Source: JAWKXU01 sp964468045 (GTDB taxonomy: Bacteria; Pseudomonadota; Alphaproteobacteria; Sphingomonadales; Sphingomonadaceae). Taken from it: 64,000 nucleotides of DNA. The stretch's first letter is position 1. The number at the start of each line of letters is the position of its first letter. The translations under genes and the position numbers were made by a program. The DNA lies in the NCBI GenBank assembly GCA_964468045.1, contig CAYXTO010000013.1, forward strand, positions 28,999 through 92,998, written 5' to 3'. Shown here one piece after another: positions 16,525 through 25,311 of this stretch. Below the pieces are notes generated by a model, which searched no databases, was not told the DNA's origin, and was given only the letters and a program-made list of their open reading frames with translations.

Positions 16525-17808
16525 ATGAGCCTTGCCGATCTGACTCAATTCCGCGTCGAACAGCGGGATAACGGCCTCGTCCACTTCATCTTCGACGCGC
16601 CGCGCTCGATGAATGTCTTCTCCAACGCGGCGATCGCGGAGCTCGGCATCTTCGCGGACTGGCTGAAGGACAGCGACGCCAGGGGCGTGGTGATCCGTTC
16701 CGGCAAGGCCAACGGCTTCTGCGCCGGGGCCGACCTCACGGAGCTGGCGGAAGCCTATCAGATGATCGTGGCGGCCCGCCCGGAAGACCGCTTCGACATC
16801 GCCTTCGATCATTTCTTCCGCCTCAGCCATGCGATCCGGCGGATGGAACGCGCCGGCAAGCCCATTGCCGCCGCGATCGCGGGGGTTGCACTCGGCGGCG
16901 GATGCGAGCTGGCGCTCGGCGCGCATTACCGCATCCTCGCGGATACGCCCCGCGCCATGCTGGGCCTGCCGGAACATGCCGTGGGCCTGCTGCCCGGCGC
17001 GGGCGGAACCCAGCGCATGACGCGACTGGTCGGCATCGACATCGGCCTCGAAGTCCTGCTGCACGGCCGCACCTTTGCGGGACAGGAAGCGCTGCAGGTC
17101 GGGGTGGCCAACCGTCTGGTGCCGGAAGGCGAGGAAGTCGCGGCGGCCGAGGAATGGTTGCTGGGCGCGCAAGCCAGCGCGATCCAGCCCTGGGATGCCA
17201 ATGGATACCAGCCGCTGGCCCATGCCGATTATGCCGACGCCATCGAACGCCATCGTGGGGCCGAACTGGCGCGGATGCTGGGCCACGAACCGGCACCACT
17301 TTCCATTCTCGAATGCGTCGAGCTCGGCCTGATGCAGCATATGGACGGGGCGATCCGTTCCGAAATGGCCGTGTTCTCTCAGCTGATCCAGCGGCGAGAG
17401 CCCCGCAACATGATCCGCGCCTCGTTCCTCGGCAAGCAGGCCTTCGACAAGGCGCGCCGCGCCGAAGCGATCCCGCAAGCGGCAAAGGATGCTGCCGCAA
17501 AGGCAGGCGAGGCGGTGAACGATGCGCTGGCCGCCACCCCTGCCCTTGCCAGGGGCGGTTTCGGATCGGCCAAGGGCCAGGCACCCGTGCAGAACAGCAT
17601 CGAGCGTGGTTATTGGCTTGAGAGCAGCACCGCTGATGCTGCGGAAGCACGCAGCGCGGTCGCCAGGCTGAAAGCCGCCATCGAACCGCTCGCCGCAGGG
17701 TTGAGCGAGGACGAACGGCTGATCTTCGACCATATGCTGGTGCGGGAAGGCCTCGTTCCGGCCTATCTTGGCGGCAGCTACGGCATTCTGGACGGTGACT
17801 GGAACTGA
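16525..17808 (+). CDS. Enoyl-CoA hydratase with FadJ-like linker but no dehydrogenase domain
   Basis: 427 residues. Residues 1-200 are a crotonase with both catalytic Glu: ALGGGCELALG (Glu128) and LPEHAVGLLPGAGGTQR (Glu150). Residues 200-340 resemble the linker helices of multifunctional FadB/FadJ (ECVELGLMQHMDGAIRSEMAVF, then RASFLGKQAFDKARR). The Rossmann dehydrogenase domain expected after it is absent, and an Ala-rich segment leads to a unique C-terminus with YGILDGDWN. So it is about 150 residues longer than simple hydratases. It may have lost the dehydrogenase, with the SDRs in the operon doing that step. Start ATG 16525; last gene of the operon. Confidence 0.82.
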   Translation: MSLADLTQFRVEQRDNGLVHFIFDAPRSMNVFSNAAIAELGIFADWLKDSDARGVVIRSGKANGFCAGADLTELAEAYQMIVAARPEDRFDIAFDHFFRLSHAIRRMERAGKPIAAAIAGVALGGGCELALGAHYRILADTPRAMLGLPEHAVGLLPGAGGTQRMTRLVGIDIGLEVLLHGRTFAGQEALQVGVANRLVPEGEEVAAAEEWLLGAQASAIQPWDANGYQPLAHADYADAIERHRGAELARMLGHEPAPLSILECVELGLMQHMDGAIRSEMAVFSQLIQRREPRNMIRASFLGKQAFDKARRAEAIPQAAKDAAAKAGEAVNDALAATPALARGGFGSAKGQAPVQNSIERGYWLESSTADAAEARSAVARLKAAIEPLAAGLSEDERLIFDHMLVREGLVPAYLGGSYGILDGDWN

Positions 17809-17833
17809 GGCCCTCGCGGGGTCAGACAGAACC

Positions 17834-18865
17834 TCAGATCTGCCCGCCTTTTCCATCCGAGATACGGGCCAGCAAGGTGCCTTCGTTCCGCCCGGAGAAC
17901 AGCAGGGACAGCGTTTCCGGCAGGTTTTTCAGTCCATCGCGCACGTCTTCGCGATGGGCCAGCAGACCCTTGGCATCCCAGGCCGCAAGGTCCGCAAGCC
18001 CTTGGGGGATGATGTCGAGATGATGGCGGACCAGGAAGCCTTCCATCCGGATCCCGCCATAGATCAACCGCATCATGTCGATCGGCGGCGCGGTGATCGC
18101 GCCTCCGCTCTCATAGCTCGAGATCTGGCCGCACAGCACGATCCGCCCGCGTGGCCGCATCCGCGCCGCGGCCGCCACCAGCATGTCGCCACCGACATTG
18201 TCGAAATAGATGTCGATCCCATCCGGGCAATGCGCATCCATGCCTGCCGCGACATCTTCCGACTTGTAGTCGATCAGATGCTCGATCCCGCATTCCTCGC
18301 GCAGCCAGCGCAGCTTGTCCGGCCCACCAGCGATGCCGACGACCTTGCATCCGACAATGCGGCCGATCTGCGCGACGATGGAGCCCACCGACCCGGCCGC
18401 GCCCGACACCAGCAGCACCTCGCCCGCCTTCGGCTCGCCCAGGCGCATCAATCCGCAATAGGCGGTCAGCGCATTGATCCCCAGGACGCCCATGGCATCC
18501 ACCGATCCGATGTCCTCGGGAATGATCCGATAGCCTGCGGTCGGATCGACCCATTGCTGGTCCTGCCAGCTGCCCGATCCGAACAGCCGCGCCCCCGCCG
18601 GAAAGTCGGGGTTGTTGCTTTCGACAATCCGGCCGATCGCCGGCGCGAGGATGGGCTGCCCCAGCTCGACCACCGGATGAAAGCTGTCGCGCTGCCCGCT
18701 GATCCAGTTGCGGATCGTCGGCGCGCATAGCAGCAGTTCCCACTGTATCAGCACCTGGCCGGGAGCGCCCTGCCCCGCCACATCGGGCACTTCGCGATAT
18801 TCAAAGCAATCACGCCCGACGGCGCCCACCGGATGCTTGGCAAGCAGCCACTGCCGATTGGTCAT
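17834..18865 (-). CDS. Zinc-independent MDR NADPH oxidoreductase (CurA/PTGR2-like)
   Basis: A 343-residue medium-chain reductase of the leukotriene B4 dehydrogenase / CurA group: NADP site VSGAAGSVGSIVAQIG, substrate region GVLGINALTAYCGLMRLGEPKAGE, and DNVGGDMLVAAAARM. Catalytic or structural zinc motifs are absent, as expected in this group. It should reduce an activated alpha,beta-double bond (enone or enoyl). It converges on the BadI operon with a 25-base gap and starts a short minus unit. AAGGA precedes ATG 18865. Confidence 0.88.
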   Translation of the reverse strand: MTNRQWLLAKHPVGAVGRDCFEYREVPDVAGQGAPGQVLIQWELLLCAPTIRNWISGQRDSFHPVVELGQPILAPAIGRIVESNNPDFPAGARLFGSGSWQDQQWVDPTAGYRIIPEDIGSVDAMGVLGINALTAYCGLMRLGEPKAGEVLLVSGAAGSVGSIVAQIGRIVGCKVVGIAGGPDKLRWLREECGIEHLIDYKSEDVAAGMDAHCPDGIDIYFDNVGGDMLVAAAARMRPRGRIVLCGQISSYESGGAITAPPIDMMRLIYGGIRMEGFLVRHHLDIIPQGLADLAAWDAKGLLAHREDVRDGLKNLPETLSLLFSGRNEGTLLARISDGKGGQI

Positions 18866-18886
18866 CTCTGTTCCTTCTTGTTTCGT

Positions 18887-19177
18887 TCAGGAATTGGCCG
18901 AAGCCACTACCACCTGGAATTCCGAATTGCCTTCGCGCAGTTTCTTGACCTGGGTATATTCCGGCGAATGCCAGAAGGTTTCTGCGGCTTCGACCGAGGG
19001 AAACTCCAGCACGCCCACGGTGTGCCAGGGCCAATCGCCTTCGAGCACCACCGGCGGAACGCCACGACCGATCAATTTTCCGCCATGCGCCGCGATCAGC
19101 GGCTGCACTGCCTCGACATATTTGCCGAACTGCTCCGCATCATCCACGCGGGCAAAAACCACCATGTAAGCGGACAT
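18887..19177 (-). CDS. DUF1330 family protein
   Basis: A 96-residue ferredoxin-like alpha+beta barrel of the DUF1330 family (YMVVFARVDDAEQFGKYVEAVQPLIAAHGGKLIGRG, then WHTVGVLEFPSVEAAETFWHSPEY). The biochemical role is unknown; related small dimeric barrels bind hydrophobic ligands or act as isomerases or monooxygenases. It lies between the MDR reductase and the esterase in one transcript, so it may handle the same compound. A GGGAGG site precedes ATG 19177. Confidence 0.85.
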   Translation of the reverse strand: MSAYMVVFARVDDAEQFGKYVEAVQPLIAAHGGKLIGRGVPPVVLEGDWPWHTVGVLEFPSVEAAETFWHSPEYTQVKKLREGNSEFQVVVASANS

Positions 19178-19202
19178 CAGGAAATCCTCCCCTCTGGTTT
19201 GT

Positions 19203-20093
19203 TCACTTTGCGAAGCGCGCTTCGGCGAAGTTGGCTATCTCGTCCATCGCTTCCCGCGTCGCTTCGAGGAAGGGGAAGAAAGTCCAGATATGGACGAGAT
19301 CGTCATGCAGGGAGAGGCGAACCTTGCCCCTGGCTTCCCCGATGCTCACCGCCAGGCGCACGGAATCGTCGCGCAAGGCTTCGGTCGAACTGGCGATCAG
19401 CATGATCGGCGGCAGCCCCCGATGATCGCCCCACAGCGGCGAAGCAAGCGGCTCCTTCTTCGGGTCGAGATCGCCGACATAGACCTTGCCCATACCGACG
19501 ATCAGGTCTTGCTGGATCAGCGGATCGGTGTCGATGTTCGCGCTGTTGCCTTCGCCGGCCAGATCAGTGAGCGGCGCAATTCCAAGCGCACCGCACGGCA
19601 GAGGCAAGCCCCGGTCGCGCGCATTCATCAACGTGGCGATGCACAGCCCGCCGCCCGCCGAATCCCCGCTCAACAGGAATTTCTCCGGCGGATGATTGGA
19701 AACGCACCACTGGTACACCTTCAAGCCGTCCTCGACCGGCGCGGGATAGGGATGCTCGGGAGCCAGGCGATAATCGGGAAGAATCACCGGAGCCCGGGTC
19801 GCGGCGGAAAGCCGGCCGCCGAACTCGCGATAGGCGCGGGCCGACCCCATGACATAGCCCCCGCTATGGAAGTGAACCACCAGCCGGTCAGCCTGGGCGC
19901 CGGGGGCGGTGACCTTGTAGCAGGGCACCCCTTCGATCTCGATCTGCTCGATGATCAGGTCCGCGGGCAACGGGATCTTGTCCGCCATGTCCTCGAAACC
20001 CTGGCGATACTCCTCGATCGGCGCATCGACCGCTTCGGGTGTCGCTTCGCGGAACATGGCGATAGCCCGGGCGCGGGCCTCTGCTTCGGTCAT
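19203..20093 (-). CDS. Alpha/beta hydrolase of the hormone-sensitive lipase family
   Basis: 296 residues. The oxyanion motif reads HSGG (76-79) where HSL enzymes usually have HGGG. The nucleophile is in GDSAGGG (Ser145); a late Asp region EALRDDSVRLA and His in LVHIWTFFP complete the triad. It should hydrolyse a short ester or lactone in the cytoplasm, and no signal peptide is present. It may open a lactone made by a Baeyer-Villiger enzyme. The divergent promoter region at 20094-20301 holds operator-like repeats. Confidence 0.88.
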   Translation of the reverse strand: MTEAEARARAIAMFREATPEAVDAPIEEYRQGFEDMADKIPLPADLIIEQIEIEGVPCYKVTAPGAQADRLVVHFHSGGYVMGSARAYREFGGRLSAATRAPVILPDYRLAPEHPYPAPVEDGLKVYQWCVSNHPPEKFLLSGDSAGGGLCIATLMNARDRGLPLPCGALGIAPLTDLAGEGNSANIDTDPLIQQDLIVGMGKVYVGDLDPKKEPLASPLWGDHRGLPPIMLIASSTEALRDDSVRLAVSIGEARGKVRLSLHDDLVHIWTFFPFLEATREAMDEIANFAEARFAK

Positions 20094-20130
20094 CCTCTAT
20101 CTCCTGCAGGGCCAGCCGAACTAGCCGAAC

Positions 20131-20147
20131 CTCATTCGGATAATGAG
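20131..20147. promoter_or_regulatory. 17-bp palindrome CTCATT-CGGAT-AATGAG
   Basis: A perfect 6+5+6 inverted repeat 37 bases upstream of the esterase start and 154 bases before the SDR start, inside a divergent promoter region. It is a plausible operator for a dimeric regulator; the nearby TetR protein (22101-22808) is a candidate binder, but this is only inference. Confidence 0.4.
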
Positions 20148-20212
20148 TAGTCAGCAGCCCGATCGAAGGCAAGAGCCGCCTCGAGCCATCAAAACGATCG
20201 GGAGCAGGAACT

Positions 20213-20230
20213 GTCCGAAATTGTCCGAAA
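20213..20230. repeat. Tandem GTCCGAAA repeats, 10 bp apart
   Basis: GTCCGAAA occurs at 20213-20220 and again at 20223-20230, exactly one helical turn apart, 71 bases before the SDR start at 20302. Related TTCGGA/TCCGAA cores recur in several other promoter gaps in this window. It may be an activator site. Confidence 0.35.
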
Positions 20231-20301
20231 ATGACTCGCCTTTCCCGCCGGGCAGACGCTACACAGCGCGCGATTTGTTGATGCACGAAAGGGAGCAAGG
20301 C

Positions 20302-21042
20302 ATGGCCGGACGGCTGGAAGGAAAAGTTGCGATCATCACCGGGGCCGCGCAAGGCCAGGGCGCGCATGAAGCGCGCGCCTTTGTCGCGGAGGGCGCGAAA
20401 GTCATGCTGACGGATGTCAGGGACGAAGTGATGGATGTCGCCCGTGAGCTGGGCAATTCGGCCCGGGCCATGAAGCACGATGTCTCCGATGAAGACCAGT
20501 GGAATGCGGTCGTCGCCGAAACCATCGCCGCATTCGGCAAGGTCGACATCCTGGTCAACAATGCCGGGATCTTCGCACCCAATCCGATCACCGAGACCAG
20601 CAAGGAAAGCTATATCGCCCACTTCAACGTCAACCAGCTGGGCATGTTTCTGGGCATGAAGGCGGTGATCGAACCGATGAAGGCCAACGGCGGTGGCTCG
20701 ATCGTCAATATCTCCTCGGGCGCCGGGCAGCGCGGCTATCCCGACATGATCGCTTACCTGTCCACCAAATGGGCTGCGTCCGGCATGACCAAGGGCGCGG
20801 CCCGCGAGCTGGCTCCGTTCAAGATCAGGGTCAATTCGATACACCCCGGCCTGATCGAAACGCCGATGATCACCGGCGCGGGCGGGGATGCCGACTTCAT
20901 GAAGGAAATCGCGGCCACCGTTCCGCTCGGCAAGATCGGCAAGACCGACGACGTGGTGGAGCCGGTGATCTATCTCGCCTCCGACCAGTCCAGCTATGTG
21001 ACCGGCTCGCAGATGACGATGGACGGGGGAACGGGGCTCTAA
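20302..21042 (+). CDS. SDR oxidoreductase, 3-alpha/20-beta-hydroxysteroid dehydrogenase-like
   Basis: A 246-residue classical SDR: IITGAAQGQGAHEAR for NAD(H), LVNNAG, NISSGAG, and YLSTK as the catalytic Tyr/Lys. The GQGAHEA variant and the C-terminal TGSQMTMDGGTGL are often seen in the 3-alpha(20-beta)-hydroxysteroid dehydrogenase branch. It should interconvert a ring hydroxyl and ketone. ATG 20302 has GGGAGCAAGG upstream; longer in-frame starts lack a site. It is a single-gene unit facing the amidohydrolase with only 15 bases between stops. Confidence 0.87.
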   Translation: MAGRLEGKVAIITGAAQGQGAHEARAFVAEGAKVMLTDVRDEVMDVARELGNSARAMKHDVSDEDQWNAVVAETIAAFGKVDILVNNAGIFAPNPITETSKESYIAHFNVNQLGMFLGMKAVIEPMKANGGGSIVNISSGAGQRGYPDMIAYLSTKWAASGMTKGAARELAPFKIRVNSIHPGLIETPMITGAGGDADFMKEIAATVPLGKIGKTDDVVEPVIYLASDQSSYVTGSQMTMDGGTGL

Positions 21043-21057
21043 GCCCCGCCCGGATGA

Positions 21058-22089
21058 TCAGATACGATAGAAGCGCGCGGCGTTGTCATGGAACAGTGCC
21101 GCGCGTTCGCTTTCGCTGGCGCCTGAGGCCAGGCGCTTGAAGGCATTCCACAGCGTGACATAGTCGTACATCGCCTTGTCGACCGGGAAATTGCTCTCGA
21201 ACACGCAGCGTTCCGCGCCGAACAGCTCGATTGTCGTTTCGAACCACGGGCGCCAGCTATCCGCCAGTTCCTGCGAACTGGGCGGCGTCGGCCGTTCATG
21301 CCATTCCGCGCCGGTGATGATCATTCCGAGCCCGCCCAGCTTGACATGGACGTTCGGGCAGCGGGCAAGCTCCGTCATATCCCTGCGCCAGTCGCTGAAG
21401 CGTTCCTTTTCCCGTGTCTTGTAGGGACCGACCCCGATCGGGGTGCCATAGTGATCCAGCATGACGCGCAGGTCCGGCAGCGCCCGCGCCACCTCCGCGA
21501 GTTCGGGCAATTGCTGGTGATAGAGCATCGCCTCATAGGACAGATCGTTGGCGATCAGCCGCTTCAGTCCATCGCGATAGGCAGGTTCGGCCAGCAGATA
21601 GCGCTGCGCGGGCTTCAGGACGATGCCATCGGGAAAATTGCTGTCATAGCTGACGCTATGCCGGATACCGCGCAAGCGCCCGTCCGCCACCCGGCGATGT
21701 TCGTTGAGCACATCCTCCAGCCTGTCGCCCAGGGTAAGGTCCGCAAAGGAAACGATCGCCGCGCATAATCTGGCCGCGATCCCGCGCCGCTCCGCTTCCC
21801 TGGCGACCCTGGTGACCGCTTCGGTTTCCCCGGCGCTGCGGAATTCGGCAGGACCTGAATCGCGATAGGCATAGCCCGCCTGGACCAGCACGGTGGCGAC
21901 CACATTGTGCCCGCACGCCAGATCTTCCGCCAGCTCGTCGAGCAGATAGGCGTGGCCGCCTTCTTCCCACAGGTGATGATGGGCATCGATGATCGGCAGG
22001 CCGGGATCGATTACCTCTTCGCGCGCCAGAGCGAGCCAGGCCGGATCGGGTGGCGGATACCGGTAGTGACCGGCAAGATCGAGTCCCAT
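21058..22089 (-). CDS. Amidohydrolase-2 family metal-dependent hydrolase
   Basis: A 343-residue TIM barrel. DAHHHLW (35-41) gives the metal-binding histidines, RGIRHSVSYDSN and VMLDHYGTP follow, and ERCVFESNFPVDK near the C-terminus supplies the final metal Asp region. The family contains lactonases such as 2-pyrone-4,6-dicarboxylate hydrolase and decarboxylases; a lactone or enol hydrolase is likely. ATG 22089 was chosen because the frame upstream overlaps the TetR gene, which ends 11 bases before. The gene shares a transcript with that regulator. Confidence 0.87.
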   Translation of the reverse strand: MGLDLAGHYRYPPPDPAWLALAREEVIDPGLPIIDAHHHLWEEGGHAYLLDELAEDLACGHNVVATVLVQAGYAYRDSGPAEFRSAGETEAVTRVAREAERRGIAARLCAAIVSFADLTLGDRLEDVLNEHRRVADGRLRGIRHSVSYDSNFPDGIVLKPAQRYLLAEPAYRDGLKRLIANDLSYEAMLYHQQLPELAEVARALPDLRVMLDHYGTPIGVGPYKTREKERFSDWRRDMTELARCPNVHVKLGGLGMIITGAEWHERPTPPSSQELADSWRPWFETTIELFGAERCVFESNFPVDKAMYDYVTLWNAFKRLASGASESERAALFHDNAARFYRI

Positions 22090-22100
22090 GAGATGAAGCC

Positions 22101-22808
22101 TTAGCGGTTGACAGGGTTGACAGGGTTGAGAAGTGTCATCGCCCGATCGAGCATCTTGGCAGTCGCCTTGTTGATGTCCTTCGGCTTGCGCATCAGCAGC
22201 CAGGTCACGATCACCTGGTTGACGGCGCCAACCAGTATCGATGCGGTCTCGTAATAGTCGAGCTTCTCGCCGCTCCATTCGCCCCGCGCCGTTCCCATGC
22301 GCAAGGCATAGAGCAGGATCCGGGTGTAATCGTCGAACATATCCTTGAGCTCGCCCTGCGTGACCGTGACGCTGGGCCAGATTTCCAGATAGAGCGCCCG
22401 TGCCCAGTCGGGATTGCGACGCGCGAAATCGACCGAGAGGTAGAGGAAGTGCCAGACATATTCGTATGCGGTGGACTTCTTTTCGACAAGGGCGCGATAT
22501 TCCTCGAAGAATCGGCACAGATTGGCCACCGGCACGGCGTGCGCGATGTCTTCCTTGCCTGCGTAATATTCATAGATGGTCGAGACCGGAATCCCGGCCT
22601 CCGCGGCAATGTCGGATATGCGCGATGCCGACAGGCCATCCCGCGCAAACACCCGCATGGCTGCGTTCAGGATCTCCTTCTCACGTTGCCGGCTGCGATC
22701 CTGCTTGCGGGAACTGTTCGGCTTGCACCGTTCCACCCTGCTATCGAGATAAGCGTACCACTCCTCGTCGGAGTAGGCATCCTGTTGTTTAGGCTGAATT
22801 GCCGCCAA
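22101..22808 (-). CDS. TetR-family regulator (TTG start)
   Basis: 235 residues. The HTH is at about 45-90: EILNAAMRVFARDGLSASRISDIAAEAGIPVSTIYEYYAGKEDI. The ligand domain follows. No ATG exists before the HTH; TTG 22808 has GGGAG nine bases upstream and is taken as the start. The last codons fall in a short direct repeat (TTGACAGGG twice in the plus-strand sequence, 22106-22123), giving the C-terminal LLNPVNPVNR. It is divergent from the NTF2-like/CoA-ligase operon, which is a likely target. Confidence 0.88.
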   Translation of the reverse strand: MAAIQPKQQDAYSDEEWYAYLDSRVERCKPNSSRKQDRSRQREKEILNAAMRVFARDGLSASRISDIAAEAGIPVSTIYEYYAGKEDIAHAVPVANLCRFFEEYRALVEKKSTAYEYVWHFLYLSVDFARRNPDWARALYLEIWPSVTVTQGELKDMFDDYTRILLYALRMGTARGEWSGEKLDYYETASILVGAVNQVIVTWLLMRKPKDINKATAKMLDRAMTLLNPVNPVNR

Positions 22809-22993
22809 TTTCTGGTTCTCCCGCTGCCGCCCTTTTCAGTCACCTAGCTTAAATATAAGCTACAGCAAAGTCGAGAAGTGGTCCCGAAGGCAAGCTGGCG
22901 GATGATTCGCCAGACCGACTCAAAAGTCGAGAAAAATTCTTGTTTCGGGGGTGCCAAAATGCTTTGAACCTGCTGCGGGATGAGGATCGGATT

Positions 22994-23569
22994 ATGAGCG
23001 ACACAGTGGAAACCTCTGAGAAGCAGGGCTGGCAATTGCCCGGATGGGCACATGCGACCGGCGCGATCACCCTTGGCCCAGGCGTCCTGCACGGCGATGC
23101 GGAAGCTCGGCAGCTCGTGGTCGAGCGGGTGGCCCGCTATTGCTGGGCCTATGATGAACGGCGGGCGGATCTGCTCGCCGATTGCTTTACCGAGGATGGC
23201 GTCTGGGAAGGAAATGTGCTGGACCAGGTCCCGATCGGCCCGTTCAAGACACGCCAGGGGATAGTCGAATGGCTGACGGGTTTCTGGCCGCACCAGCATG
23301 ACCAGCGCCGGCATATGCTGCTCAACAATCTTGTTGAAAGTCTGGATTCCGACAGCGCAGTGACGTTCAGCTATCTGCTGCTGATGTCGAGCGACGGTGA
23401 GGCCTCCAAGATCGAGTGCACCGGCTTCTACCGTTGCGAATTGTCCAGGCAGGGCAATGTCTGGCGGATCGGCAGGATGACCGCCTGTTTCGATGCGCCG
23501 TTCTGGCCCGGCAAGCTCGATCGCATGAGTGAGAGGGGGCGGCGGCGGCATGGTGTCCTTGCAGACTGA
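22994..23569 (+). CDS. SnoaL/NTF2-like protein
   Basis: A 191-residue cone-fold protein: VERVARYCWAYDERRADLLADCFTEDGVWEG is the typical SnoaL-like start, followed by a core that ends in YRCELSRQGNVWRIGRMTACFDAPFWPG. Relatives are ketosteroid isomerase-like, dehydratases, or small subunits of ring hydroxylases. No separate hydroxylase subunit is nearby, so a stand-alone isomerase or dehydratase is more likely. ATG 22994 follows GAGGATCGG. The CoA ligase starts 20 bases before this gene ends. Confidence 0.8.
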   Translation: MSDTVETSEKQGWQLPGWAHATGAITLGPGVLHGDAEARQLVVERVARYCWAYDERRADLLADCFTEDGVWEGNVLDQVPIGPFKTRQGIVEWLTGFWPHQHDQRRHMLLNNLVESLDSDSAVTFSYLLLMSSDGEASKIECTGFYRCELSRQGNVWRIGRMTACFDAPFWPGKLDRMSERGRRRHGVLAD

Positions 23570-25208
23570 ACTGCAGCCGGTGTCGGAAAGAAGGAAGCCG
23601 CTGACCGAATCCTACTGGCCTGCCAGTCAGGATTCGCAATTATATCCCGTGACCTGCGGCAGCGTGCTGCGCGCTTCGGCGGCGCGATGGCCCGACAAGG
23701 TGGCGCTGGTCGATCCCGGCGAAGATGGCCGGCCCATCCGCCGCTGGACCTATGCGGAATTGCTTGCCGAGGCCGAAAAGGTCGCCGATCTCCTCGCCGC
23801 GCGGTTTGCGAAAGGGACCCATGTCGCAATCTATGCGGCGAATTGCCCGGAATGGGTGTTCGTCCAGTTCGGCGCCGCATTGGCCGGAATGGTGCTGGTG
23901 ACCGTAAATCCGGCCTGCAACACCGCAGAGCTCGCTTATATCTTGAGGCAGTCGCGATCGCGTGCCGTATTCCATCAGCAATCGTGGCGCGGCATCGAAA
24001 TGGGCGCCGTGGTGGATGAAGCGGCCGCGCGGGAACGGCTGGAGATCGCGCTGAAGGTCAATATCGACGATCCCGCCCGGCTTCGCGCCCCGGATGGTCC
24101 GCCGGCGCCGTTGCCCAATGTCGCTCCCGCCGATCCGGCGATGATCCAGTATACGTCCGGCACCACGGGTTATCCCAAGGGCGTATTGCTGTCCCATCAC
24201 CAGATCGCCAACACTTCGCGCATCATGGCGGAAGTGAAGGAGCTCGACGAGAGCACCATAAACCTTTCCGTGGCGCCGCTGTTCCACACCGGGGGCTGCG
24301 TGGGCGGTGTTCTCGGCGCGGTTCAGATGGGATCCACCCTCATTCTTCTGCGCTCCTTCGAGCCGGAGTTCATGCTGGACCTGATCGAGGCGGAAAAGGT
24401 CACATATACCTTCGCCGTGCCGACCATGCTGATCTCCTTGCTGCAAGCGCAGCGTCAGCGGCCGCGCGATCTTTCCAGCCTCTCCATGGTCTTCTCCGGC
24501 GGCGCGACAGTGCCGGTTTCGGTCGTGCAGGACACGGAACGGGAATTCGGCGTGCGCCTGATCATCGGCTATGGCCTGACCGAAAGCTCGCCAGCCATTA
24601 CCCATACCCGCCCCGGCGACAATGCCAGGGACATCAGCGAAACCATCGGACGGCCCATCCCGCTGGTGGAGGTCAAGATCGTCGATCCGGAGACCGGCGC
24701 AATCCAGCCGATCGGGGTCTCGGGTGAATTATGCTGCCGCGGTTTCAACGTCATGATGGGCTATTACGACATGCCCGAGGCGACCGCCGCCGCCATCGAT
24801 CCGGACGGCTGGCTGCACTCGGGCGACCTGTGCCAGATGGACGAGCGCGGCTATTGCCGCATCACCGGCCGCCTGAAGGACATGATCATTCGCGGCGGCG
24901 AGAACATCTATCCGCGAGAGATCGAGGAAGTCCTGATCGCTCATCCTGAAATCGCTTCGGTCGCGGTGTTCGGTATCCCCGATGAATATTGGGGAGAGCA
25001 GGTGGGTTGCGCATTCGTGCCGGAACCTGGCCGGGCACCGAATGCGGCGACGCTGGCCGAACATTGCGGCAAGAGCCTGGCCCGCCACAAGATCCCGAAG
25101 ATATGGTTCTCGATGGCGGACCTGCCGCTGACTCCGTCCGGCAAGATCCAGAAATTCCGCCTGGGGGAAATGGCGGCGGCCGGCGATCTCGATTACGCCC
25201 GGCTGTGA
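23550..25208 (+). CDS. Acyl-CoA synthetase (AMP-forming)
   Basis: A 552-residue ANL enzyme: AMP-binding loop YTSGTTGYPKGV, YGLTESSPA, SGDLCQMDERGYCRITGRLKDMIIRGGENIYP and the C-terminal PLTPSGKIQKF with the catalytic Lys. It activates a carboxylic acid to acyl-CoA. Its start overlaps the SnoaL-like gene by 20 bases, pointing to coupled translation. An alternative GTG start at 23529 adds seven Gly-rich residues and is less likely. It probably performs the first activation step for a ring or terpenoid acid in this unit. Confidence 0.92.
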   Translation: MVSLQTELQPVSERRKPLTESYWPASQDSQLYPVTCGSVLRASAARWPDKVALVDPGEDGRPIRRWTYAELLAEAEKVADLLAARFAKGTHVAIYAANCPEWVFVQFGAALAGMVLVTVNPACNTAELAYILRQSRSRAVFHQQSWRGIEMGAVVDEAAARERLEIALKVNIDDPARLRAPDGPPAPLPNVAPADPAMIQYTSGTTGYPKGVLLSHHQIANTSRIMAEVKELDESTINLSVAPLFHTGGCVGGVLGAVQMGSTLILLRSFEPEFMLDLIEAEKVTYTFAVPTMLISLLQAQRQRPRDLSSLSMVFSGGATVPVSVVQDTEREFGVRLIIGYGLTESSPAITHTRPGDNARDISETIGRPIPLVEVKIVDPETGAIQPIGVSGELCCRGFNVMMGYYDMPEATAAAIDPDGWLHSGDLCQMDERGYCRITGRLKDMIIRGGENIYPREIEEVLIAHPEIASVAVFGIPDEYWGEQVGCAFVPEPGRAPNAATLAEHCGKSLARHKIPKIWFSMADLPLTPSGKIQKFRLGEMAAAGDLDYARL

Positions 25209-25216
25209 TCCCCGGC

Positions 25217-25297
25217 TGGCCGGAGATTGACCTGACCATCGAAACCTCCATTACCGACAAATAACCAAAATTGATTCGGATTTTGGCCGGAGATTGA
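25217..25297 (+). repeat. Direct repeat and inverted repeat before luciferase-like gene
   Basis: TGGCCGGAGATTGA occurs at 25217-25230 and at 25284-25297. Between them lies a perfect 7-bp inverted repeat, CCAAAAT (25265-25271) and ATTTTGG (25280-25286), around TTGATTCGG. The block lies just before the ATG at 25312. It may be an operator or a local duplication of the leader. No U-tract follows, so it is not a clear terminator. Confidence 0.4.
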
Positions 25298-25311
25298 AAG
25301 GAAACCATAAC

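Noticed and set aside
17806..17833. Hairpin between the hydratase and the MDR reductase genes as a terminator
   Set aside because: The stem (CCC-TCGC-GGG) is too short and no T-run follows, so it was not listed.
22103..22128. Short direct repeats TTGACAGGG as a possible operator or recombination site
   Set aside because: They lie inside the 3' end of the TetR coding sequence and encode its NPVNPVNR tail, so a coding repeat is the simpler explanation.
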